The position numbers and the translations under genes are program-made. 64,000 bases of DNA, from the NCBI RefSeq assembly GCF_000717655.1, contig NZ_JNZY01000002.1:1-64000 (forward strand), written 5' to 3'. The stretch's first letter is position 1; the number at the start of each line of letters is the position of its first letter. Below are positions 51,701-59,717 of this stretch, piece by piece. The stretch is from Streptomyces katrae (lineage in GTDB: Bacteria; Actinomycetota; Actinomycetes; Streptomycetales; Streptomycetaceae). The notes beneath the pieces were generated by a model. That model saw only the letters and a list, made by a program, of their open reading frames with translations, ran no database searches and was not told the origin of the DNA.

Positions 51701-52966
51701 CTAAACAGTACGGAACGCGAGCGTCACGTTGTGGCCGCCGAAGCCGAACGAGTTGTTGATCGCGGAGATCGGGCCGTCGGCCGGCAGCTTGCGCGGCTCG
51801 CCGACGACGATGTCCGCGTCGATGTCCTCGTCGAGCTCGTCGACGTTGATGGTCGCCGGGGCGATCCGGTGGTACAGCGCGAGCACGGTCGCGACGGTCT
51901 CGATACCGCCGGCGCCGCCCAGCAGGTGACCGGTCATCGACTTGGTCGCGGAGATCGCGATGTGGTCGAGGTCGTCGCCCAGGACCTTGCGCAGGGCCTT
52001 CAGCTCGGCCGTGTCACCCTGCGGGGTGGACGTGGCGTGCGCGTTGAGGTGGACCAGCTCGGCCGGGTCGAGACCCGTGTTGTCGAGCAGGTTCTGCACC
52101 GCGGCCGCGACACCGCGGCCGGTCGGCTCCGGCTGCGCGATGTGGTGGCTGTCCGCGGACAGGCCCTGGCCCAGCACCTCGCAGTAGACCCGGGCGCCGC
52201 GCGCGGCGGCGTGCTCGGCGGACTCCAGGACGACGACGCCCGCGCCCTCGCCGAGGACGAAGCCGTCGCGGGCCTTGTCGTAGGGGCGGGAGGCCTGCTG
52301 GGGGTTCTCGTTGTTCTTGGACATCGCCATCATGTTGGCGAACGCGGCGATCGGCAGCGGGTGGATCGCCGCCTCGGTGCCGCCCGCGACGACCACGTCG
52401 GCGCGGCCGGTACGGATCATCTCGACGGCGTAGCCGATGGCCTCGGCGCCCGAGGCGCACGCGCTGACCGGAGTGTGCACGCCCGCCTGGGCGTTGACCT
52501 CCAGGCCGACGTTGGCCGACGGGCCGTTCGGCATGAGCATGGGGACGGTGTGCGGGGAGACCCGGCGCACACCCTTTTCCTTCAGTACGTCGTACTGGTC
52601 GAGCAGGGTGGTGACGCCGCCGATACCGGAGGCGATCACGGTGCCCAGGCGTTCGGGCGCGATGGCCGCGTCCTCGCCCGCCGGGGCGGTGTAGCCGGCA
52701 TCGGCCCAGGCCTCACGGGCGGCGATGACGGCGAACTGGGCCGACCGGTCCAGCTTGCGGGCCAGCGGGCGCGGCAGGACCTCGCTCGGGTCCACGGCGA
52801 CCGGGGCGGCGATACGGACCGGGAGTTCGGCGAAGCGCTCGCCCTCGAGGGGCTTGACGCCGGAACGACCGGCGAGCAGACCTTCCCAGGTCGAAGCGCT
52901 GTCGCCACCCAGCGGAGTGGTTGCGCCGATACCGGTGACGACCACGGTGCGATTGGTCGGGCTCAC
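51701..52966 (-). CDS. fabF: 3-oxoacyl-ACP synthase II (FabF)
   Basis: The 421-residue condensing enzyme elongates acyl-ACP with malonyl-ACP. The Cys-His-His triad is visible: Cys in PVSACASGAEAIGYAVEMI (near 173), His in NAHATSTPQGDTAEL (near 313) and His in KSMTGHLLGGAGG (near 348). A C-terminal NNSFGFGGHNV is typical of KASII. GTG 52966 opens with TNRTVVVTGIGATTPLG. It is the last gene of the fabD-fabH-acpP-fabF operon. Confidence 0.95.
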   Translation of the reverse strand: MSPTNRTVVVTGIGATTPLGGDSASTWEGLLAGRSGVKPLEGERFAELPVRIAAPVAVDPSEVLPRPLARKLDRSAQFAVIAAREAWADAGYTAPAGEDAAIAPERLGTVIASGIGGVTTLLDQYDVLKEKGVRRVSPHTVPMLMPNGPSANVGLEVNAQAGVHTPVSACASGAEAIGYAVEMIRTGRADVVVAGGTEAAIHPLPIAAFANMMAMSKNNENPQQASRPYDKARDGFVLGEGAGVVVLESAEHAAARGARVYCEVLGQGLSADSHHIAQPEPTGRGVAAAVQNLLDNTGLDPAELVHLNAHATSTPQGDTAELKALRKVLGDDLDHIAISATKSMTGHLLGGAGGIETVATVLALYHRIAPATINVDELDEDIDADIVVGEPRKLPADGPISAINNSFGFGGHNVTLAFRTV

Positions 52967-53045
52967 AGGAATTCTTTCTCCACGTCTCAGGGGGTGCTGA
53001 ATTGTCACGGCGCCACCGCCAGGTGGCGACAAACGCTCGTCAGGC

Positions 53046-53294
53046 TCAGGCCTGGTGCTTCAGGATGTAGTCCGCGGCGTCGCCGACCGTCTTGAGGTTC
53101 TTGACGTCCTCGTCCGGGATCTTGACGTCGAAGCGCTCTTCGGCGGCGACGACGACCTCGACCATGGAGAGCGAGTCGACGTCCAGGTCGTCGGTGAAGG
53201 ACTTCTCCGACTCGACGTCCTCGACGGGGATGCCGGCGATCTCGTTGACGATCTCCGCGAGACCCTCGATGATCTCTTCCTGCGTGGCGGCCAT
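53046..53294 (-). CDS. acpP: Acyl carrier protein
   Basis: The 82-residue acidic helical protein has the phosphopantetheine site at Ser41 in DDLDVDSLSMVEVVVAAEE. It carries growing acyl chains for the type II fatty acid synthase. The FAS-type signature and its place between fabH and fabF identify it as the housekeeping ACP rather than a polyketide ACP. A GGAGCG ribosome site precedes ATG. Confidence 0.96.
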   Translation of the reverse strand: MAATQEEIIEGLAEIVNEIAGIPVEDVESEKSFTDDLDVDSLSMVEVVVAAEERFDVKIPDEDVKNLKTVGDAADYILKHQA

Positions 53295-53352
53295 GTGGCG
53301 CTCCTTCTATAGCTAACTGGGTGAAGCAGGCCCGGGATGTGGATCCCGGGCC

Positions 53353-54357
53353 CTAGGGGAGGGTAACGACCGTCGCGGCGTAGACGAGTCCCGCCCCGAA
53401 GCCGATGACGAGCGCGGTGTCGCCGCTCTTCGCCGCTCCGGTCGCCAGGAGCCGCTCCATAGCGAGCGGGATCGAGGCGGCCGACGTGTTGCCGGTGGTC
53501 TCCACGTCACGGGCGACCGTGACGTGCTCCGGCAGCTTCAGAGTCTTCACCATCGAGTCGATGATCCGCATGTTTGCCTGGTGCGGGATGAAGACGTCCA
53601 GGTCCTCCGCGGTGATCCCGGCCGCGTCGAGCGCCTGCTGGGCCACCTTGGCCATCTCGAAGACGGCCCAGCGGAAGACCGCCTGGCCCTCCTGCGTGAT
53701 GGCCGGGAACTTCTCGCCGCCGTCCTTGCCGAGGTACTCGTCCCACGGCACGGTCTGCTTGATCGTCTCGGACTTGTCGCCCTCCGAACCCCACACCGTG
53801 GGGCCTATGGCCGGCTCGTCCGAGGGGCCGACGATCACGGCGCCGGCGCCGTCGCCGAACAGGAAGGCCGTCGCGCGGTCCTCCAGGTCGGTCAGGTCCG
53901 ACAGCCGCTCCACGCCGATGACGAGGACGTACTGGGCGGAACCTTCCACCACGAGGCCCTTGGCGAGGGTCAGTCCGTACCCGAAGCCGGCGCAGCCCGC
54001 GGAGATGTCGAACGCGGCGGGCTTGACCGCTCCGACCCGGTGCGCGATCTCGGTCGCGACGGCCGGGGTCTGCTTGAAGTGCGAGACCGTCGAGACGATC
54101 ACGGCACCGATCTGCTCCGGCGAGACGCCCGCATCGGCCAGCGCCTTGCCGGCGGCCTCCACCGACATCGCGGCGACCGTCTCCTGCGGCGAGGCCCAGT
54201 GCCGGGTCGCGATGCCGGAGCGGGAGCGGATCCACTCGTCGGACGAGTCGATCGTCTCGAGGATGACCTCGTTGGAGACCACGCGGGTCGGGCGGTAGCC
54301 GCCGACGCCGAGGATGCGGGCGTACGGGGAGCCCTTGGCAGGCTTGATCTTCGACAT
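53353..54357 (-). CDS. fabH: 3-oxoacyl-ACP synthase III (FabH)
   Basis: The 334-residue initiating condensing enzyme joins acyl-CoA primers to malonyl-ACP. The triad is Cys122 (DISAGCAGFGYGL), His near 261 (FIPHQANMRII) and Asn near 291 (ETTGNTSAASIP). RILGVGGYRPTRVVSNEVI is the standard start after a 10-residue Streptomyces leader. In Streptomyces FabH accepts branched primers such as isobutyryl-CoA. ATG 54357 lies 19 bases after fabD. Confidence 0.96.
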   Translation of the reverse strand: MSKIKPAKGSPYARILGVGGYRPTRVVSNEVILETIDSSDEWIRSRSGIATRHWASPQETVAAMSVEAAGKALADAGVSPEQIGAVIVSTVSHFKQTPAVATEIAHRVGAVKPAAFDISAGCAGFGYGLTLAKGLVVEGSAQYVLVIGVERLSDLTDLEDRATAFLFGDGAGAVIVGPSDEPAIGPTVWGSEGDKSETIKQTVPWDEYLGKDGGEKFPAITQEGQAVFRWAVFEMAKVAQQALDAAGITAEDLDVFIPHQANMRIIDSMVKTLKLPEHVTVARDVETTGNTSAASIPLAMERLLATGAAKSGDTALVIGFGAGLVYAATVVTLP

Positions 54358-54376
54358 GCTGTGTGGGCTCCTTCTC

Positions 54377-55300
54377 TCAGGCCGCGTGCTCGGCAACGAG
54401 TGCCGCGGCCTTCTCGAGATCGTCCGGCGTCTTCAGGGCCACGTTCGGCACACCCTTGAGCGCGCGCTTGGCCAGACCCGTCAGAGTGCCACCCGGGCTG
54501 AGCTCGATGATCCCGGTGACGCCCAGCTCGCGGAACCGCTCCATGCACAGGTCCCAGCGGACCGGGTTCGCGACCTGGCCGACCAGGCGGGCGACGACGT
54601 CGGCGCCCGCGGTGACGACGTGGCCGTCCTTGTTCGAGACGTACGTCAGCTCCGGGTCGGCCGGGGTGAGGGCCTGCGCGGCCTTCTCCAGCGTGGCGAC
54701 CGCAGGAGCCATGTGGTGCGTGTGGAAGGCGCCCGCGACCTTGAGGGCGACGACCTTCATGGAGCCCTCGGGCTTGTCGGCCACCAGGGCCTCGATCTGC
54801 TCCATCGTGCCCGCGGCCGCGATCTGGCCGGCACCGTTGATGTTGGCCGGGGTCAGCCCCAGCTTCTCCAGGTGCGCGACGACCACGTCCTGGTCGCCGC
54901 CGAGCACCGCGGCCATGCCCGTCTCGGTGACGGCGGCGGCCTCGGCCATGGCCAGGCCGCGGGTCCGTACGAACGACAGCGCGTCCACCTCGGACAGCAC
55001 ACCGGCGTACGCGGCGGCGGTGATCTCGCCGACGCTGTGGCCCGCGACGGCGCCGAAGGCCGTACGGGCGCCGAGCGCGGAAGCGGACAGGAGACCGGCG
55101 GCCACCAGCAGGGGCTGGGCCACCGCCGTGTCGCGGATCTCGTCCGCGTCGGCCTTCGTGCCGTAATGGGCAAGGTCGAGCCCGATGGCGTCGGACCACT
55201 CGGCGACGCGGTCAGCGGCGCCGGGAAGGTCGAGCCAGGGAGTCAGGAAGCCGGGCGTCTGTGCGCCTTGGCCGGGAGCGACGAGTACGAGCACCCTCAC
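54377..55300 (-). CDS. fabD: Malonyl-CoA:ACP acyltransferase (FabD)
   Basis: The 307-residue enzyme loads malonyl onto ACP. It has VAPGQGAQTPGFL (the oxyanion Gln motif), the nucleophile Ser89 in GHSVGEITAAAYAG and the catalytic His in AGAFHTHHMAPA near 197. In Streptomyces it serves both fatty acid and polyketide synthesis. GTG 55300 (VRVLVLVAPG) is chosen over the internal GTG at 55294. It is the first gene of the operon, with a candidate FasR operator at 55363-55379 upstream. Confidence 0.95.
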   Translation of the reverse strand: MRVLVLVAPGQGAQTPGFLTPWLDLPGAADRVAEWSDAIGLDLAHYGTKADADEIRDTAVAQPLLVAAGLLSASALGARTAFGAVAGHSVGEITAAAYAGVLSEVDALSFVRTRGLAMAEAAAVTETGMAAVLGGDQDVVVAHLEKLGLTPANINGAGQIAAAGTMEQIEALVADKPEGSMKVVALKVAGAFHTHHMAPAVATLEKAAQALTPADPELTYVSNKDGHVVTAGADVVARLVGQVANPVRWDLCMERFRELGVTGIIELSPGGTLTGLAKRALKGVPNVALKTPDDLEKAAALVAEHAA

Positions 55301-55362
55301 ACTCTCTCTTGTGGATGGTCCCGCCCGCCCGTGGGGACAGGGACGAAGAACCGTCGGGGTAA

Positions 55363-55379
55363 TTGTTGATGTCCGACAA
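55363..55379 (-). promoter_or_regulatory. Candidate FasR operator/promoter of the fabD operon
   Basis: TTGTTGATGTCCGACAA on the plus strand is an imperfect inverted repeat (TTGT...ACAA arms) in the 83-base space between fasR and fabD. On the minus strand TTGTCG could be a -35. FasR is known to activate fabDHPF from this interval in S. coelicolor. Confidence 0.45.
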
Positions 55380-55383
55380 AAGT

Positions 55384-56589
55384 CTAGGACTGCTGATCGC
55401 CGTCGGCCAGACGCCCGAGGATCAAGGCGATCCGCAGCGTGAACGCGGAGCGGACATCGGACGGTGACCAGCCGGTGACGTCGGTCACACGTCGGAGCCG
55501 GTAGCGCACCGTGTTCGGGTGTACGAACAACATCCGTGCGGCCCCTTCCAGGCTGCTCGCCTGTTCCAGATACACGCTCAGCGTCTCCAGCAGCGCCGAC
55601 CCCGCCTCTTCCAGCGGTCTGTAGATCTCCTCCACCAACTGCTCCCGGGCGGAGGGATCCGACGCGATCGCTCGCTCGGGCAGGAGATCGTCCGCGAGCA
55701 CCGGCCGAGGGGCGTCCTGCCAGGCCGTGCACGCCTTCAGCCCGGCGGCCGCGGCCTGCGCCGACTTGGTGGCGTTCAGCAGGTCCGGAACCACCGGACC
55801 GGCCACCACCGGACCCGCCGCGAAAGGCCCGATCAGCGACTTCGCCACCTGGATCGGGTTGTCGCTGCCGCCCGCGATCACGACCAGGCGGTCACCGAGC
55901 ACACCGGTGAGGACCTGCAGCTTGTGGTGCCGGGCCGCGCGCCGGATCGCCTCGACCGTCAGCTCGCTGTCGCCCTCCGGCGCGGTGCCCAGCACCACGC
56001 ACACGTGCTCCGGCGAGTTCCAGCCGAGCGCCGCGGCCCGCGACAGCGCGCCCTCGTCGGCCTCGCCGGACAGCACCGCGTTCACGACGAGGGACTCCAG
56101 GCGGGCGTCCCACGCCCCCCGCGCCTCGGCGGCCTGCGCGTACACCTGGGCCGTCGCGAACGCGATCTCCCGGGCGTACACCAGCAGCGCCTCGCGCAGG
56201 ATCGACTCGTCGCCCGGGGCCGCGACCTCCTCGATCGCGGCCTCCATGACCTCGATCGTCGTACGGACCATCTCCACGGTCTGGCGCAGCGTGATCGCCC
56301 GGGTCAGCTCGCGCGGAGCCGTCCCGAAGACGTCCGTCGAGATCGCCTGCGGGGTCTCCGGGTGCCGGAACCACTCCGTGAACGCGGCAATGCCGGCCTG
56401 GGCGACCAGGCCGATCCAGGACCGGTTCTCCGGGGGCATCGCCCGGTACCACGGCAGGGTCTCGTCCATGCGGGCGATCGCGTTGGCGGCGAGCCGGCCG
56501 GAGGACTTCTCCAGTCGACGCAGCGTCGCGGCGTGCGGATGGGCGGGAGCGGGATGCGCGGGGGAATGCTCACGTTCGGCTTGGGGCAC
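55384..56589 (-). CDS. fasR: FasR-type PucR/CdaR-family activator of fatty acid synthesis
   Basis: The 401-residue regulator has an N-terminal sensing region, a GGDEF-like central domain (EHVCVVLGTAPEGDSELTVEAIRRAARHHKLQVLTGVLGDRLVVIAGG, near 195-245) and a C-terminal PucR-type helix-turn-helix (LYLEQ-like YLEQASSLEGAARMLFVHPNTVRYRLRRVTDVTGWS, near 340-376). Its place directly upstream of fabD matches FasR of S. coelicolor, which is required for fabDHPF expression. The start is GTG 56589 (VPQAEREHS). It is divergent from the pirin gene. Confidence 0.9.
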   Translation of the reverse strand: MPQAEREHSPAHPAPAHPHAATLRRLEKSSGRLAANAIARMDETLPWYRAMPPENRSWIGLVAQAGIAAFTEWFRHPETPQAISTDVFGTAPRELTRAITLRQTVEMVRTTIEVMEAAIEEVAAPGDESILREALLVYAREIAFATAQVYAQAAEARGAWDARLESLVVNAVLSGEADEGALSRAAALGWNSPEHVCVVLGTAPEGDSELTVEAIRRAARHHKLQVLTGVLGDRLVVIAGGSDNPIQVAKSLIGPFAAGPVVAGPVVPDLLNATKSAQAAAAGLKACTAWQDAPRPVLADDLLPERAIASDPSAREQLVEEIYRPLEEAGSALLETLSVYLEQASSLEGAARMLFVHPNTVRYRLRRVTDVTGWSPSDVRSAFTLRIALILGRLADGDQQS

Positions 56590-56669
56590 GGGACAAGACT
56601 GCCTTATCGGGACGGCGGCGCGGAGTCCGGTCCCACGGCTGCGTTCCGCCGGGGGGCTACCGTGACCCC

Positions 56670-57323
56670 ATGATTGACGTACGCCGCGGGGCCGACCGGT
56701 ACGGAGGCGGGGATCCGGACAGCGGGATCACCACCTTGCACGCCTTCTCCTTCGGCCGGTTCTACGACCCGGACAACGTGCGCTTCGGACCGGTCCTGGC
56801 CTGCAACGAGGAGACCCTCGCCCCGGGGGCCGGCTTCGACGAGCACCCGCACCGTCACACCGAGATCGTGACCTGGGTCGTCCAGGGTGAGCTCACGCAC
56901 AAGGGCAGCACCGGCGAGAGCACCCTGGTCCGGCCCGGCGACGTGCAGCACCTCCGCGCCGGAACCGGCGCCCGGCACATCGAGCGCAACGACGGCGCGG
57001 TGCCGCTGCGCTTCGTGCAGATGTGGCTCGCGCCCCTCGCCTCCGGCGGGGAGCCCTCGTACACGCTCGTCCGCGGGATCTCCGACGGCACCCCGTACGA
57101 GGTCCCCGCGGCCGGCGCCGTCCTGCACGTGCGCAGGCCCGGCGCGGGCGAGCGGGTCACCTTGCCGGCGGCGGAGCGGGTCTACCTGCACGTGGTCCAC
57201 GGGGACCTGCGCCTGGACGGGGAAGAGCTCGGACCCGGGGACGCGGCGCGGATCACCGGCGAACAGGGCCTGGAGATCGTCGCCGGGTCCCCGGGCGAGC
57301 TGCTGATCTGGGAACTGCCCTAG
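56670..57323 (+). CDS. Pirin family bicupin
   Basis: The 217-residue protein has the pirin N-cupin with three metal-binding His and one Glu (FDEHPHRHTEIVTWVVQGE; His59, His61, His63). GVQHMSAG is replaced by DVQHLRAGTGARHIERN, which contains the fourth position. The C-cupin is weakly conserved (RVYLHVVHGDLRLDGEELGPGDAARI). Bacterial pirins include quercetinases and redox regulators; the role here is open. Its TAG stop lies at the start of a diverged copy of the interspersed repeat found near dnaG. Confidence 0.87.
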   Translation: MIDVRRGADRYGGGDPDSGITTLHAFSFGRFYDPDNVRFGPVLACNEETLAPGAGFDEHPHRHTEIVTWVVQGELTHKGSTGESTLVRPGDVQHLRAGTGARHIERNDGAVPLRFVQMWLAPLASGGEPSYTLVRGISDGTPYEVPAAGAVLHVRRPGAGERVTLPAAERVYLHVVHGDLRLDGEELGPGDAARITGEQGLEIVAGSPGELLIWELP

Positions 57324-57348
57324 GGGGTGCCGTCAAAGCAGCGTCCCG
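57321..57348. repeat. Second copy of the GGGTGTCGTCAAAG interspersed repeat
   Basis: TAGGGGGTGCCGTCAAAGCA then GCGTCCCGCC matches 5329-5362 with a few changes (GTGCCG for GTGTCG, AGCAG for AGTAG). It includes the pirin stop codon and lies ahead of the convergent serine hydrolase stop. Confidence 0.65.
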
Positions 57349-57350
57349 CC

Positions 57351-58187
57351 TCACCTCCCGGCGAGCTCGGCGAGGACCGCGTCGGTGAACGGGGGCCAGG
57401 CCTCCACGGCCCACGGGCCGAACGCGCGGTCGGCCAGCGCCACACACGCGGCGCGCGCGTCGGGGTCCACCCACAGGAAGGTGCCGGCCTGCCCGAAGTG
57501 GCCGAAGGTGCGCGGCGAGGACGAGGCGCCCGTCCAGTGCGGGGCCTTGCCGTCCCGGATCTCCAGGCCGAGCCCCCAGTCGTTGGGGGACTGGATCCCG
57601 TACCCCGGGAGCACGCCCTTGAGGCCCGGGTGGACCACGGAGGTGGCCTCGGCGACCGTACGGACGTCGAGCAGCCGGGGCGCCTGGAGCTCCGCGGCGA
57701 AGCGGACCAGGTCGGAGACGGTCGAGACGCCGTCCTTGGCGGGCGAGCCCTCCAGCGTCGTCGACGCCATGCCGAGCGGCTCGAACACCGCCTGGTGCAC
57801 GTACTGCGCGAAGGGGATTCCGGTGGCCTTGGTGATGTGGTCGCCGAGCACCTCGAAACCGGCGTTCGAGTACAGCCGGCGCGTGCCGGGCGCGGCCATC
57901 GCGCGGTGCTCGTCGAAGGCCAGCCCGCTGGTGTGCGCGAGCAGGTGACGGACCGTCGAGCCCTCGGGTCCGGCAGGCTCGTCCAGCTCGATCGCCCCCT
58001 CCTCGTACGCGACGAGTGCGGCGTACGCGGCGAGCGGCTTGGTCACCGAGGCCAGCGCGAAGCGGTGATCGACGGGCCCGTGCGCGCCGGCCAGGCTCCC
58101 GTCGGCGCGTACGACGGCCGCCGCGGCGGTCGGAACCGGCCAGTTCTCGATGATCCGCAGACTCTGCAGGGTTTCCACGCTCTCCAT
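57351..58187 (-). CDS. Serine hydrolase of the beta-lactamase/class C-like family
   Basis: The 278-residue cytoplasmic protein has the SxxK motif Ser47-Val-Thr-Lys50 (FALASVTKPLAAY) and the Tyr-x-Asn motif in LYSNAGFEVLGDHI near 106. A GHFGQAGT-like third motif (FGHFGQAGTFLWV) follows. No signal peptide is present. It probably has esterase or peptidase activity rather than antibiotic resistance. ATG 58187 is used. It is divergent from the MerR gene by 52 bases. Confidence 0.85.
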   Translation of the reverse strand: MESVETLQSLRIIENWPVPTAAAAVVRADGSLAGAHGPVDHRFALASVTKPLAAYAALVAYEEGAIELDEPAGPEGSTVRHLLAHTSGLAFDEHRAMAAPGTRRLYSNAGFEVLGDHITKATGIPFAQYVHQAVFEPLGMASTTLEGSPAKDGVSTVSDLVRFAAELQAPRLLDVRTVAEATSVVHPGLKGVLPGYGIQSPNDWGLGLEIRDGKAPHWTGASSSPRTFGHFGQAGTFLWVDPDARAACVALADRAFGPWAVEAWPPFTDAVLAELAGR

Positions 58188-58204
58188 GCGACCGAGCCTA
58201 CTTG

Positions 58205-58222
58205 CTTGGAGTGCACTCCAAG
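58205..58222 (+). promoter_or_regulatory. MerR-type operator (18-bp perfect palindrome)
   Basis: CTTGGAGTGCACTCCAAG is a perfect palindrome. It is flanked by a -35-like TTGCTT (58203-58208) and a -10-like TTTAGC (58225-58230), the layout of promoters that MerR proteins twist into activity. It lies 17 bases ahead of the merR ATG, so the gene is probably self-regulated with its aldo-keto reductase partner. Confidence 0.75.
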
Positions 58223-58239
58223 GTTTTAGCGTGGTCGCC

Positions 58240-58647
58240 ATGAGCCTGACGCAGACGCGGTACACGATCAGCGAGGTAGAGGCCCGGACCGGTCTGACCC
58301 AGCACACCCTGCGCTGGTACGAGCGGATCGGCCTGATGCCGCACGTGGACCGCTCCCACTCGGGACAGCGCCGGTTCACCGACAAGGACCTCCACTGGCT
58401 GGCCTTCGTGGGCAAGCTGCGCGCCACCGGGATGTCGGTGGCCGACATGGTCCGCTACGCGGAACTCGTGCGCGAGGGCGAGCACACCGTCGACCGGCGC
58501 CGCGAACTGCTGGAGCGGACGCGGCGCGAGGTGCGCACGCGCATCACGGAGCTGACCGACGCGCTCGCCGTACTGGACTTCAAGATCGGCATGTATTCCA
58601 CGGCCGCAGGCACGGTCACGACCGCGGGGAAGGCGAACGAGCAATGA
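58240..58647 (+). CDS. MerR family regulator
   Basis: The 135-residue regulator begins with a MerR helix-turn-helix and wing (RYTISEVEARTGLTQHTLRWYERIGLMPHVDRSHSGQRRFTDKDLHWLAFVGKLRATGMSVADMVRYAELVREG, residues 7-80). A coiled-coil dimer helix (RRRELLERTRREVRTRITELTDALAVLDFKI) follows. It has no metal-binding cysteines, so it belongs to the TipA/NolA-like group sensing organic ligands. The stop overlaps the aldo-keto reductase start (ATGA at 58644-58647). Confidence 0.9.
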   Translation: MSLTQTRYTISEVEARTGLTQHTLRWYERIGLMPHVDRSHSGQRRFTDKDLHWLAFVGKLRATGMSVADMVRYAELVREGEHTVDRRRELLERTRREVRTRITELTDALAVLDFKIGMYSTAAGTVTTAGKANEQ

Positions 58648-59660
58648 CGCAGGACCACACCATCGAGCAGGCCGAACTCGGCAAGGGCGGCCCGCGGGTC
58701 GGTGTCCAGGGCCTCGGCTGCATGGGCATGAGCGAGTTCTACGGGGACACCGACGAGGCGGCGGCCCGCGAGACCCTGGACGCGGCCCTGGCCGCCGGGG
58801 TCACCCTCTTCGACACCGCGGACGTCTACGGGCGCGGCCGCAACGAGGAGTTCCTCGCGCCGTTCGTGGCCGCGCACCGGGACGGGATCACCCTCGCCAC
58901 CAAGTTCGCCGTCGAGCGCACCGACGACCCGCAGTACCGGGCCATCCGCAACGACCGCGCGTACATCCGCCGGGCCGTGGAGGACAGCCTGCGGCGGCTG
59001 CGGACCGAGGTGATCGACCTCTACTACATGCACCGGCGCGACCCGGCCGTGCCGTTCGCCGAGTCGGTGGGCGCGATGGCCGAGCTGGTACAGGAGGGGA
59101 AGGTGCGCCACCTGGGGCTCAGCGAGGTCACCGGCGCCGAGCTGCGCGAGGCGTACGCGGTGCACCCGATCGCGGCGCTCCAGTCGGAGTGGTCGCTGTT
59201 CAGCCGGGACGTGGAGCGCAGTGCGGTGGGTGCGGCGGCGGAGCTGGGCGTGGCCTTCGTGCCGTACTCGCCGCTCGGGCGCGGCTTCCTGACCGGGGCG
59301 TTCGCGGACGCGGCGGAGCTGTCGGCCGGCGACTTCCGGGCCTCCCAGCCCCGCTTCACCGGCGACAACGCCAAGGCCAACGCGGCGCTGCTGGAGCCGG
59401 TGCGCCGGATCGCGCAGGCGCACGGGGCGACCCCGGGGCAGATCGCGCTGGCCTGGGTGCACCAGCAGGCGCAGGTGCACGGGCTGACGGTGGTCCCGAT
59501 TCCCGGCACCCGCAAGCCGGGCCGCCTCGCGGAGAACACCGCGGCGACCCGGATCATCCTGACGCCGGCGGAGCTGGCCCTGCTGGAGCCGATCGCCGCC
59601 CAGGTCGCGGGCGACCGCTATCCGGACATGAGCTCGACCTCGGCGGCCCGCGAGAACTAG
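58644..59660 (+). CDS. Aldo-keto reductase
   Basis: The 338-residue TIM-barrel NADPH reductase has the catalytic tetrad Asp57 and Tyr62 (LFDTADVYGRGRNEE), Lys87 (ITLATKFAVER) and His130 (IDLYYMHRRD). It carries a cofactor-binding C-terminus (VVPIPGTRKPGRLAENTAA). It resembles the AKR13/YakC-type group that reduces aldehydes such as methylglyoxal or pyridoxal. It is translationally coupled to the MerR gene. A typical carbonyl-stress pair is likely, although the inducer is unknown. Confidence 0.92.
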   Translation: MTQDHTIEQAELGKGGPRVGVQGLGCMGMSEFYGDTDEAAARETLDAALAAGVTLFDTADVYGRGRNEEFLAPFVAAHRDGITLATKFAVERTDDPQYRAIRNDRAYIRRAVEDSLRRLRTEVIDLYYMHRRDPAVPFAESVGAMAELVQEGKVRHLGLSEVTGAELREAYAVHPIAALQSEWSLFSRDVERSAVGAAAELGVAFVPYSPLGRGFLTGAFADAAELSAGDFRASQPRFTGDNAKANAALLEPVRRIAQAHGATPGQIALAWVHQQAQVHGLTVVPIPGTRKPGRLAENTAATRIILTPAELALLEPIAAQVAGDRYPDMSSTSAAREN

Positions 59661-59672
59661 TCGGCGCGACCG

Positions 59673-59713
59673 CGCCGGGCCCCGCGCCGGGGCAACCGGC
59701 GCCGGGCCCGGCG
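59673..59713. terminator. Terminator between AKR and DUF4429 genes
   Basis: CGCCGGGCCC (59673-59682) pairs with GGGCCCGGCG (59704-59713), enclosing a smaller GC hairpin. It is placed between convergent stops. Confidence 0.6.
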
Positions 59714-59717
59714 GAGG

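Noticed and set aside
51701..56589. fabF, acpP and fabH as part of a polyketide cluster
   Set aside because: The order fasR-fabD-fabH-acpP-fabF with DUF3145 is the housekeeping fatty acid synthase locus. No ketoreductase, cyclase or tailoring genes are near.
57351..58187. Serine hydrolase as an antibiotic-resistance beta-lactamase
   Set aside because: It has no signal peptide and matches esterase-like class C relatives, so resistance cannot be claimed.
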